NCBI GenBank assembly: GCA_963921825.1
Contig: OY997592.1
Span: 26,267,730-26,331,729 of the forward strand
Length of the DNA: 64,000 nt
Reading direction: 5' to 3'
DNA from: Erodium maritimum
Taxonomy: Eukaryota; Streptophyta; Magnoliopsida; Geraniales; Geraniaceae
Shown here piece after piece: positions 45,154-54,578 of the stretch (the first letter of the stretch is position 1; each line of letters begins with the position of its first letter). Below the pieces are notes generated by a model. That model had not been told where the DNA came from, ran no database searches, and saw only the letters and a program-made list of their open reading frames with translations. The translations under genes were made by a program, and so were the position numbers.

Positions 45154-47804
45154 TGTAAGAACTACCCCCGGTCGATCCCGGTCGAACCGGAGGTTTTTGG
45201 CGAAAGTTGACTTTTTGTCGAAAAAGTCAATCGATGACTCCGGGAGTCATTCGGGACCTTTCCGGGGCCCAAAAATCTTAGTCGTCGTTACGGTTAGCTT
45301 AATTGGGCCGTTTCCTTTCAATTGACTGTATTGGTGAAAAAGTCAACCATCGGTCAATTTCGGGTCAAACTTCGCTTAATTAAGGACTAATTTAATTTAA
45401 ACCTTTGTGCTGGATTTTCTAAGAGGAGAGGTGGTCCCCATTTGGACAAGTGTCCCTTTTGGCTTGGGTGAGAAGAAGGAGGGCATAATGACCATTTTAC
45501 CCCTAAAAGATTGGGCATGGGAGACATGTGAGCATGGGGGTAGTTTGGGGTTTCTCCCTTTAGGGTATATGACCCAATTCGGGAGCATTTCAGCCCAAAG
45601 AGAGGTCTTGACCCATTTGTGACCCAACTCTCCCCATTTTACCTTGTTTCTTAATCAAATCTTCATCCTCAAGGTAAATCCATCTTCCTTTTGCGTTTTG
45701 GGTGATTTTGGATCATGGGTTTTGAAGAAAATGATGAACAAGGGTTGGTTTTTGAGTTTGGAGTATTGGATGATGATTTTTGGAGTGAAAACGAGATTGG
45801 ATGATGAAATTAAATTGGTTTTGTGGAGTTTTGATGAACACCCATGATGGGTTTTGAAGTAGAGACGTTTAGGAACTGTTTTTGGAGCTTTGGAAGGTCA
45901 TCAATGGAGGTTTTGGGAGTTAAATTCGTGAAAACCAGAAGCTCGAGGAAGAAGACGGTGAACAGTACCATACCGTCACGGACCCGTGACGAGAACCGTG
46001 ACGGAACGCGTCACGGCTCCGCGAGGAGAACCGTGACGACGTCAGTCACGGCTCCGTAGGGAGAACCGTGATGGTTCAGCCCACGGATCCGTGACCCAAA
46101 CCGTGGCAGACCTGTTTTTGTGCCTTTGGGCCCACTTTGTTGGATTTCGACTTTTAGGACGTTTATCTATAACCAAATCCTTTTAGGGTCATTCGGGGGT
46201 GTTATCCTCTCTAAACTTTTGTGGATTGGTCCTAATTCACGGTTTGTTTTGTGATCCAAGACCTTGGACCCGAGCATGACGGCGGAGGAGGCAATTGGAC
46301 ATCGAGAAGTGGAGGAGGAACCTAGCCAGGTTGTCAGTAGCTAGGAATTTAGAGTTGATTTGTTTTGAGGTAGGGAACGTAGCGAATACCGGTTCAATTA
46401 CGGAAAGTTACTAGTATGCCTTTAAGATCATAATAATAACCGGAAAGGTCCTAGTTTGCATATAGAATGTGATTCACTAGAATAACCGCTTTCAATTACA
46501 ATAATAATAACCTGAAGAGTCTTAGTGTGTATGTAGGATGTGATTCACTAGATTAACCGCTTTCAATTATTGGGAAATTTCCGTGATGGTAGATTGGCCA
46601 TGTCAAGCCTTAGGATTACGTGTTGATTGTGATAACATGATCTTGATTGAGATGCATGATGTGTGACTTAGCCGTTGTTAGGTGGAGGGTCATAATATGG
46701 AATGATCGTTAGCATGTTGTTGCTATGTTTGGGCAAGTGTGTCGTGCGTGTTGTAATGTGACAAATGGTTGCGATATGGTCGGGTGAGTGATAGACCGAC
46801 GTGATGTGTACTTGTGATAAGATTGTTGGGCTTGGTAAGCCGTGTTTGATTTATGGCATTACAATGCGTGATATTATCTTGATGTGTGTTCCAAGAGGAG
46901 TTGTATTCCGGTATGGTACCTACACCAAGGGGGTATGCCGGTGTAGGGTAGTACCTAGGCCGACGGTGTGGTCCCACGTATGCGCGGTCCCCCGGGGTGT
47001 GGTTCCGGTATGATGCCTACATCGAGGGGGTATGCCGGTATAGGACATCTTGGCCGACGGTTTGTGAATTGGGCCGACAGGTCGTGTTTGGCACTAGGTG
47101 TCGTGTTTATACCCCGACGGATTTCTGGGAAGCCATATAGGCCGATGATGTTCCGGTATGATGTGATGTGATTGTACCCCAACGGATTTTCGGGAAGATA
47201 TATAGGCCGATGCTGTGTGTTCCGGTATGATATGATAGAGTCGGGTTGTGTACAGCCGGCGTAGTTCGAGGACTGCGGTACGAGACGTGTGCTTGTGTTA
47301 TTGTATGTCGTATGCTTGGTGACTAGTTAATGGATTACCGTATGATAGTGGTCGTGTAGGCACGTTTGTGAGTGTGGTTATTGTCTTGTGACTGAGGATA
47401 GTGGTTATGAGATTTCGTTGATGCTTAGTTGTGTTGTGCTAGTATGCCCTAATTGGACGGTTACTCGTGGTGTGGACGGACGTTCATAACCTTAACTACT
47501 TTTTCTACTGAACGCAAGCTCACCCCTTTTACCTTGTTGTTTTACAGGTCTTGAGCGGGATTTGTACTAGCTGGATGCTCGATGCTTGGGAGCTAGCGAG
47601 GGTCCTAGGCTAGCTTGTCTAGAGACGTACATTTTAGCTTTTATCGAACTCTTTATTACTTGGTTTTATCGAGCTGTTGACTCGGGTGAATATTTGGAGA
47701 TTTAAATTGTTATTTGAGACTTGTTTTGGTATTTAAATTGTTTTATTATTATTTCGCTTAGTTCACGTCTCGAGTCCGGTCAAAACAGGATTTGGGGCGT
47801 GACA
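45154..47804 (+). repeat. Solo LTR D1, 2651 bp (Tekay/Del-like Gypsy)
   Basis: Bounded TGTAAGAACTACC to GGGGCGTGACA with a perfect CTATG duplication at 45149-45153 and 47805-47809, inserted in the A3 LTR. The end TTTGGGGCGTGACA is the form I associate with long LTRs of Tekay/Del chromoviruses, which is an inference. A second member is at 59552-62705. The short ORFs inside are not convincing. It contains a 35-bp tandem repeat. Confidence 0.85.
45959..46107 (+). repeat. 35-bp tandem repeat in solo LTR D1
   Basis: The anchor AACCGTG occurs at 45994, 46029, 46064 and 46099, exactly 35 bp apart. With the unit before the first anchor this gives four units plus a partial fifth. Each unit contains CCGTG and CACGG as an inverted pair. 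CpG-rich. Confidence 0.9.
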
Positions 47805-48232
47805 CTATGCCTTATCTCAATCAGGATATCGGAGATAAAAGGATAATGACATGGATGGCGGAAAGGTTAGAATCGACATGGTCGATTCGTTATGCAGTGT
47901 CAGGTAATATTAAAGTCTCGTTAGTTACCACTTATACAGGATCAAGTAAAATGGGATTTTATGTTGATCTATTGACATGCATAAACCTAAGTGTCACACC
48001 AGAGGATGAAACTCGTTAACATATTTATGGAGAATAGCCAAAAGGGAGTTGCCTCGGGACATGACCAAAACTGGGTTTTGGGTCATGTGCCCGTAAGTGA
48101 ATAGGACTTTACAAATTGAGACAAGACTTGGAGTCTTGGGATTGATAACATCGGATAATGTTGGAAATTTCCGGTATGGAATACTTGGAGGCGATAGCGC
48201 GTCACGGGACCTTGTTGGGTATGGAAGGCTTG

Positions 48233-48649
48233 GTGGTGCGACAATGCTGGTTTTGAGGCCTCGGATCAGAGGAGTTCCATACTTCATCAATTCCCTTTGC
48301 CTCGGTGGTTCCTCCGGAGCAAACAATGGATTAAATCTAGTAGGAGCCGGAGTTTTCTCCCTAGTTGGGTTCTCATTCCTTGGACGGATCGCGTCCCTCT
48401 GGTTATCATCCTAGTCATCCCCATTATCCGAGTGATGACTCGATCCGGAGTGATGACTCATAGCTTTCTTTCCTTGACGATTCGTGATCCGAGCTTTCCT
48501 GTCAACCTCTTCAATAACTATAGTCAACAAACTCAGAGAGGGGTGAGACCGCAACTGCATAAATAAAAAAATAAATTAAATATTCTTAACACAAATTATA
48601 AATATATCAGAGTTGCCTTAGTTTCTCCCTAGCAACAGCGCCATTAACT
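48233..48649 (-). repeat. Athila leader and primer site, copy 2
   Basis: This repeats 40008-40436 in the same orientation. The primer site is clear on the minus strand at 48631-48643 (TGGCGCTGTTGCT), close to the tRNA-Asp-type TGGCGCCGTTGCC of Athila/Tat elements. Six bases separate it from the LTR end at 48650. The left part includes the start of Athila gag (matching 40008-40065). Confidence 0.8.
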
Positions 48650-50045
48650 TGAGACCCTGAGTATTAACTCTCAGAATGGCACGACAAGCGTACCGCTTGT
48701 CAAGTACTAATCGGGGTTTAGTCTGAGTTGTCGTACCCAAGGGAGAAATTAGACAAACACTTACATTAATTAATTCATTTCTCAAGATATTCATATAACA
48801 ATGATTGGTTTGTTTTTGAAAAGTAATCAATTTCATGCAAGCAATAAGAATATAAAAATTATCCGAGAATAAAACACAATATCACACGTGGGTGGTAAAG
48901 CAAGGTTTTAAGGCGATCTAGAACGTTAGTAGTGTTTGAATGTGATGAACAACTTAACGGGATTCAGTATACATTTGCAACTAATACTATTCTAAGTGCA
49001 ACGAGAATTCTCTCAATATAGTCTTAACCATCTCTCGATTGTATTAGGACCCTATTATACTCATTCCACCTAATTATCTCTAATCTATATGTAGAACAGT
49101 ATAAACATTACAATTTATGAATTCCTTTAACTTTCGAGTTTTACTCTTATAGTTGTTGCACTCGTGTTAGTCTAAACATATTATAGTCTAGATTGAAACC
49201 AGAGGTACCTAATTCCAGTTTCCTAATATTAACCTCATTTCTTAGTTGTTGGTTAACATGATTGAATCAGTTATCACGTGATCAAGGCGACAAAGCATTT
49301 CGAACGGAACTAGATAAACAGTAAACTAGATACTAGTTTAACAATTGTATAACTGAAACACATTAAATCAGTTCATCACATCGCTCCCCTAGTCCTAGAT
49401 CAATAGAGTTTTAGGTCATAGCGATGAAATACAAACACATGGAAATGATAAAAGCATTGATAATCATATTGACCGATAAAAGTAATACAAGTATTGAAGT
49501 ATAATCAAAACTATGCAAAACCTTCGATAATGAGTTCGTGTCTCTTGTTTGATCTTCAATATCTCTCTCAAAATCTCCCAAAGCTCTCTTGAAAGTGTTA
49601 TTCTCTGCTCAATTTCGTGATCCCCAATAATTTTGGCCTAATTCCTATTTATACGATCTTCAAATTGAGGGCAGAATAGGTAAATTACAAGAGAAAAACT
49701 GACATAATCGTGTATATGCACGTCGCATGCACCCCGTGTGGTGGACGTGCATCATGCACGCTGGCCACACGTCGTACGACGATCATGCGCTCAATTTCCA
49801 GTGCTCTATGTCCATTTTGCACACATCCTGCACGTCATGCGCTCGACATGCACCTCGCATGTTCACTGTACGCCATGCGCCCGACGTGCACTTTTGAAAA
49901 TCGTGCATTTTGCCTTGTTTTGCTCTGTTTCCGTCCCGAATTTTCGATTCATCTGGAGATCTATCAACTGCACAAAAAAAAGATAAATACCCATCAAAAT
50001 ACATCATCCAGGGATTGAAAAGCTCAAGAATGTGGGCTAAAAACA
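48650..50045 (-). repeat. Athila LTR
   Basis: A non-coding AT-rich LTR on the minus strand, running TGTTTTTAGCCCACATTC (from 50045) to GGGTCTCA (48650), about 1396 bp. It adjoins the primer site as a 5' LTR should. Minus-strand TATA-like sequence (TATAAATAGG) is near 49655. A distinctive block at 49714-49890 is packed with CATGC motifs. The right boundary is judged from the return of Sirevirus gag code at 50046. Confidence 0.65.
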
Positions 50046-51870
50046 TCTCAACTAGATGTATTTTACATTCACATCAGGTAGTATACGCAACATTGGCACA
50101 ATAATTTTCACCCTTAATTCTCCATTCTTGCTTCAGATTAACATGAAAGTGATGACCTTTCTCTTTTCATTCCTGCTTCACAGTGGTATGAGGGTGACCA
50201 AGATTCCGCTGTTGAACATGAGATGTTCCATAGACTTGGTAACATTGTGGTCTTATATGACCCTTCTTACCACAAAATGACATTCACATGGTGTTCTCTT
50301 GAGGTTGTCTGCATGCATTGATCATTCTTGAGTGATAAAATAGCATTGATGATGATGATCGAATGAATGTTGTGCATAATGTCGTACCAGATGTCGTATG
50401 GGATGTCGAGTATGATGTTGTTGAATTCTATGCATCTTGGGGGTTGAAGGAGTCTGATCAACTTTTTGTTTTCCAACTTTTTGTTGAATTGATTTGAGGA
50501 ATTTATTTTGAGGAACAAAAATAATTTGAGAAGTTGAGGCTTCGTCAGTATAACCCAATCCATTCATATTCTTAACTGTGTTTCCAATAGACAGAATGTT
50601 ATCCAGTGTGTTTGTGCTTGAATTCAACATCCTGACAGACTTGGTGATTCGACCAATTTTCCCATTGAGTCTATCAACTTCTTCTTTGAGAGAATCAACT
50701 ACTTCAAGCAACCTGCCTTATCTTCAGTTAAAGTATGTATCTGCTTGCTCTATTCTTCCGGGACATTTGATTCTTCTACCCACTTGGTGAACATGTGATC
50801 ATAAGCATTGTTCAGGGCATCATCCGAAAATACCTCTAGAGTGAGGCTTTCTTCAACCATCTCAGTTGTTCCAATAGGATCAACATGAGTAGTAAATGCA
50901 AGGTGGTTGCTTACTTGTTCATTATCACTCTGCTCATCATCTCCATCAGACATAGATGGCTAAAATCATTTCTTCTGTTTCTCCAGAAAGGTTGGGCATT
51001 CTCGTTGTAGTATGACCATACCCTTCACATTCATGGCATTGAACTCCCTTTCCTTTGCCAGCTTGATTAGCATTTCTTTCACTGAGTTTATGTCCCTTCT
51101 AATATGTGATGTTAGGGACATCTTGGCGAACATCTTGACGAACATATCGTCTTGGCATACGGTTGAAACGCTTCATCACTTTCTTCACTATCATAGCCAT
51201 TGTTTTCTCCATCCCTTCTTCAGTATCCGAGTAAGTTTGATCATTGAGGTTTTGTGCAGTGCTTTTCAGGGCCACTCCTTTATGCTTCTTATCCGTGCCT
51301 TGAAGAGACAACTCAAATTCCATGAGTTATCCCATGAGTTCATCAAATCTGAGAGCGATCAAGTCATCCATTTCATCTATAGTTGTTATCTTCATTTTGA
51401 ACCTCGAGTTCAAACTCGCAGTGTTTTCCTGACAAGTTTTTCATCTGACATAGATTTTCCTAAAGAGTGAGATTCATTTACAATGTCTATGAGGCGAACG
51501 TGGAATTGAATTATGGTCTCATCATCTCGCATGGTCAGGGTCTCAAAGTTTGTGGTTAAATATTGCAATCTTTGATCTTGAACTTTATTGGTCTCTTCAT
51601 ATGCAATTGCCAATATCTCCACATCTTCCTTAACACTTGTGCAGGTGTTGATTAGTTTCAAGATATTTTGATCGACATCATTAAAGATTGCATTAAGAGC
51701 ACGAGAATAAACGAGGGCAAGTACGTTGTTAATGTATCTGGAAGAAGGAGGTTCTAACTTTAATCTGAATCAGCATGTGTATGACTATTCTCTTAAATTA
51801 AGTTGTTAAGAAACCCGGTGTTTCATTGTAGAACTAAACATACTAAAGTCAATTTTCACTTTTTACATGA
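50046..51870 (-). pseudogene. Minus-strand Sirevirus gag
   Basis: Related to the element B gag but on the opposite strand. Reading from about 51750 leftward: Leu-Asn-Ala-Ile-Phe-Asn-Asp-Val-Asp-Gln-Asn, then Gln-Arg-Leu-Gln-Tyr-Leu-Thr-Thr-Asn-Phe-Glu (51661-51410). A first zinc knuckle Cys-His-Glu-Cys-Glu-Gly-Tyr-Gly-His lies near 51050-51020. The linker ORFs 50953-50750 and 50711-50322 follow, then a second knuckle Cys-Gly-Lys-Lys-Gly-His-Ile-Arg-Pro near 50270-50240. It stops where the Athila LTR begins. No LTR of its own is visible, so it is a fragment. There are several frameshifts. Confidence 0.8.
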
Positions 51871-51874
51871 CTTT

Positions 51875-52206
51875 TGTTAAAGCCATGTCCAATCCAAAAG
51901 CTCGAACTGATGGGTGGAGGCACCACGATGTATATCAAGGGGTCAATTTATCCACATACTTTCGATGTGGGACTCACACTTCAACACCCCCCCTCTATAC
52001 GTGGGTCATAGCAGGACTAGACATCTGCATATGGGCCAGAGACCACAGGGTGGAGGTGACAAACAGGCCTTAGACTGGACTAGCTCTGATACCATGTTAA
52101 AGCTCAATCCAACCCAAAAGGTCGAACTGATGGGTGGAGGCATAAATATGAGTATCAAGTGTTTAATTTGTCCATACACCTTTTATGTGGGACTTATACT
52201 TCAATA
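51875..52206 (-). mobile_element. TRIM (miniature LTR retrotransposon)
   Basis: A 332-bp element with two 112-bp direct repeats (51875-51986 and 52095-52206). On the minus strand the LTR ends in TTTAACA, directly followed by a perfect primer site TGGTATCAGAGC (complement at 52083-52094). The other LTR is preceded by a purine tract GAGGGGGGGG (complement of 51987-51996). It has no coding capacity. Flanks do not give a clean 5-bp duplication. It depends on other elements for movement. Confidence 0.85.
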
Positions 52207-52382
52207 CTTGGTGAAGGAATCAATGATCAATTCAGGTTTATGTAGTAGACATCATGACAAAACGTAACAAATTAAATACATAGATGAAGCTACTGAAAAT
52301 ATTGAAGGGTAAACTGTTGGGGAATGACTGGCAAGAATGTCTTTTCATTAGGAGCCAACAACAAATAATTAATAACCTTATG

Positions 52383-52850
52383 CAATGTTGTAAAAATCCC
52401 CGCCTAGACGCTGAAATGTGCTCTGCCGACCCGATTTATCCTCCTAGGGCGCTCCAGACCGTTTGGGCGGAATATGACCGATTAATCCCCGATTCGGCCG
52501 ATTAATCACCGCCTAGCCGATTAATTGAGCGGGTCGGTCAGGCGTCGGATCGGATTTATAGTTAAAAAACAGTTTCTAACCTTCTACAAACCAAGTGAAA
52601 CCATAAAATTATGCTGGTTGATAATCATACTTATTGATATTCTTTTAAGAATTGTATGATACTTTTAGTTTAATAGAGTATTTATGTTTTATTATATTTA
52701 ATGTTCGATATTAATAATATTTTATATATAGTATAATATAAATTTGATAATATATAATAAAAAATAATAAAATAATAATCCGATTAATCTCCGCCTAGCG
52801 CCTAGGACTCCTTCCCGTCCGACTAGCGCCTAACGTTTTTTACAACCTTG
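52383..52850. mobile_element. hAT-type MITE
   Basis: 468 bp. The ends CAATGTTGTAAAAATCCCCG and the complement of TTTTTTACAACCTTG form imperfect inverted repeats rich in GCCTAGGCG-like motifs. The flanks ACCTTATG (52375-52382) and ACCTTATA (52851-52858) match at seven of eight bases, the 8-bp duplication of hAT elements. The element is non-coding with an AT-rich middle. The 168 bp between the TRIM and this element holds nothing I recognise. Confidence 0.8.
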
Positions 52851-52858
52851 ACCTTATA

Positions 52859-53413
52859 TATAGAACAGTGAGATGAAATTAACACTAAATTAAATATAAG
52901 TACATAATTGAATATTTTTTCGTTGTATTTTGGAAATAAGGATTTGTACCTAGAGTGGGATGGATGATATTACCCGTTGTCATCCTAGTAAGTGAATCCA
53001 CGAGATCGGCAAGAAAGAAGTAAATATAAACAATCAAGTGTTTTAGTAATAAGAAGGGTGAGTAAATACGTAAGTGATCGAGGAGGAAAATTCCAACACA
53101 GAAACAGAGGGAAAGCGGTAGGTAAGAAGAGGAAAAAATTGCCAAACTCGAAACCCAACGTGTCCATTCAAAACCCTATGATCAATTCCTGTTTCTTAAA
53201 CAAAATCCCATGTAATGTATAATCATCATTTTCTCCGAGAAAGAAAAAAAGGCCGTCCGGTTTGTCAATTTTCTCTCTCTCCTCTGAGACTTAGTGGGTG
53301 GGTGCGTTTCTTTTCTCCTTATATTAACATTTTCCCTTAGGCCTTGCACAAAATTTCCTTGTTTTATAACACCATTCAACCATCCCCTCTTTCATTGTTT
53401 TTGTTAACGAGTT
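52859..53413 (+). promoter_or_regulatory. Probable HSFB1 promoter and start of 5' leader
   Basis: The unique sequence between the hAT MITE and the first upstream ORF. TATA-like stretches are CTTATATTAA near 53318 and GTTTTATAAC near 53361. The transcription start cannot be fixed. I did not find an unambiguous heat shock element (alternating GAA/TTC triplets). Confidence 0.4.
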
Positions 53414-53467
53414 ATGATCCTATTCCGCTGCGGAAATCAAATATCAGTCTGTGATGGAAGCCTGTGA
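53414..53467 (+). CDS. Upstream ORF 1 of HSFB1
   Basis: A 17-codon ORF (Met-Ile-Leu-Phe-Arg-Cys to Gly-Ser-Leu, stop TGA). It overlaps the start of uORF2 in another frame by 14 bases, so a ribosome that translates it passes the uORF2 start. Arabidopsis TBF1/HSFB1 also has two leader uORFs, though the uORF1 peptide itself is not obviously conserved here. Confidence 0.6.
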   Translation: MILFRCGNQISVCDGSL

Positions 53468-53567
53468 CAATCCCGTTCACTCTCGATTCTTTCTCTCCGG
53501 TTTCTACTGCTGGGATTGGGAATTCTTGACCGCCCTCTTGCTCTTTAGTTGCTCTTCTTCCACCTGA
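53454..53567 (+). CDS. Upstream ORF 2 of HSFB1 (conserved peptide)
   Basis: 37 codons from ATG 53454 to TGA 53565. The C-terminal stretch SGFYCWDWEFLTALLLFSC, rich in Phe, Trp and Leu, matches what I know of uORF2 of Arabidopsis TBF1 (HSFB1), which represses translation of the main ORF until pathogen challenge or aminoacyl-tRNA shortage relieves it. It ends 80 bp before the HSFB1 ATG. Conservation of the peptide in a leader is strong evidence that it is functional, and it independently confirms the identity of the downstream gene. The comparison is from memory and was not computed. Confidence 0.8.
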   Translation: MEACDNPVHSRFFLSGFYCWDWEFLTALLLFSCSSST

Positions 53568-53647
53568 TCGATCGATCACTCTATTTCCATCTACAAATCT
53601 AGATTTTAGTCCATTCTTTGAGAGGGGTATATAGGTAATTTGGTGTG

Positions 53648-54396
53648 ATGGCGCCGGCGCCGTTCCTGACGAAGACGTACCAGCTGGTGGAGGAGGACGG
53701 CACGGACGACGTCGTGTCGTGGAACGAAAGCGGGACGGCGTTCGTGGTGTGGAACACGGCTGATTTCGCGAGGGACTTGCTTCCCTCCTATTTCAAGCAC
53801 AACAATTTCTCAAGCTTCGTCCGTCAGCTCAACACCTACGTAAGTTAAGTTTCTCCGTGTTAGGTTCGGTAGTTGGAAATGACAATACAGACAGCTAAGC
53901 TACTCTGGAACATATAAGTCTCTATCTCACCTACCTCATTATTTTACAGGGATTCCGGAAGGTTGTGCCGGACAAGTGGGAGTTCGCCAACGACTGCTTC
54001 CGGCGAGGACAGAGGGAGCTGCTCAGCCAAATCAGGCGGCGCAAAGCTACGAAAGCCAGGGGAGGCGGAGGAGCATCGCCGTCCAACTCCGACTCCCTGG
54101 GGTCCACATCGGCGGAATACGTGGGGGAGAATGAGAAGCTGAGAAAAGAGAACGAGTCGCTTCGGGGGGAGCTGGAGCGGAGCAAGAAGCGCTGCGAGGA
54201 GTTGGTCTCTTTCCTGACGGAGTACTTGAAGGTGGAGCCGGAGCAGATCAATCGCATCATGCAAAAACATCAAGGTGTCAAACTGTTTGGGGTTTGGGTC
54301 AAAGGGAAGGACAAAACGGCCTGCGCTGGGCCCCACCCCAAACAGATGAAGATGACCAACGTTGACTTTCAGGGGGCGATGAAGGTGTGCAATTGA
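53648..54396 (+). CDS. HSFB1: Heat shock factor, class B1 (TBF1-type repressor)
   Basis: Two exons: 53648-53839 and 53950-54396 (GT at 53840, AG at 53948-53949), giving 212 residues. The intron interrupts the DNA-binding domain after Gln-Leu-Asn-Thr-Tyr (residue 64), the conserved HSF position. The DNA-binding domain spans residues 3-96 (Ser-Trp-Asn-Glu, Phe-Lys-His-Asn-Asn-Phe, Trp-Glu-Phe-Ala-Asn-Asp). A Gly/Ser linker leads to the HR-A/B oligomerisation coiled coil (about 120-158), without the insertion of class A. The class B repressor motif Lys-Leu-Phe-Gly-Val-Trp is at 175-180. The C-terminus Asn-Val-Asp-Phe ... Lys-Val-Cys-Asn resembles HSFB1. It is short for the family (often about 280) because the acidic linker before the Leu-Phe-Gly-Val motif is missing. 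A nuclear transcription factor in heat and immune responses. An upstream GTG at 53645 is not the start. Confidence 0.95.
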
Positions 54397-54578
54397 ATTT
54401 GAACAAACAAAGCTTACTCGTAAATTAATTAATGCCAGTGGGTTTGGGGGGAGATGGAGATCAAAAGTAAATGGGTCTCGAGCTCCTTCCTACTAAAGTT
54501 TACCAGTGTAATTATGATATTTCGGATTTGGATTTGCAGCTTGTTCATGCTAGTGTTAATAAGGAAGACATCATACTT

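Larger units (their letters stand above)
40593..48218 (+). mobile_element. Copia family A element A3 (both ends truncated)
   Basis: It starts inside the leader (matching 22735 of A2), so the 5' LTR and most of the leader are missing. It ends within the 3' LTR near 48218. It carries the A1/A3 gag deletion and the A2/A3 deletion of the RT YVDD site. Its integrase keeps Asp-Arg-Gly-Gly near 42272, where A1 and A2 have a stop. A 2.65-kb solo LTR (45154-47804) lies inside its 3' LTR. No target duplication is possible. The flanks are a direct repeat of Athila sequence. Confidence 0.85.
44466..48218 (+). repeat. 3' LTR of A3 (split and truncated)
   Basis: It begins TTTTAGTCTTAGTGCCCG (first G mutated), matches the A2 LTR to 45153, is interrupted by the solo LTR with CTATG duplication, and resumes at 47805. 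The match ends near 48218. Then comes a 16-bp stretch GGTATGGAAGGCTTGG that matches the intact LTR better than A3's own copy 46 bp upstream, and then Athila sequence. Confidence 0.8.

Noticed and set aside
53645..53848. HSFB1 first exon read from a GTG at 53645 and running to 53848
   Set aside because: Plant nuclear genes start at ATG, here 53648, and the consensus splice donor at 53840 ends the exon before the apparent stop.
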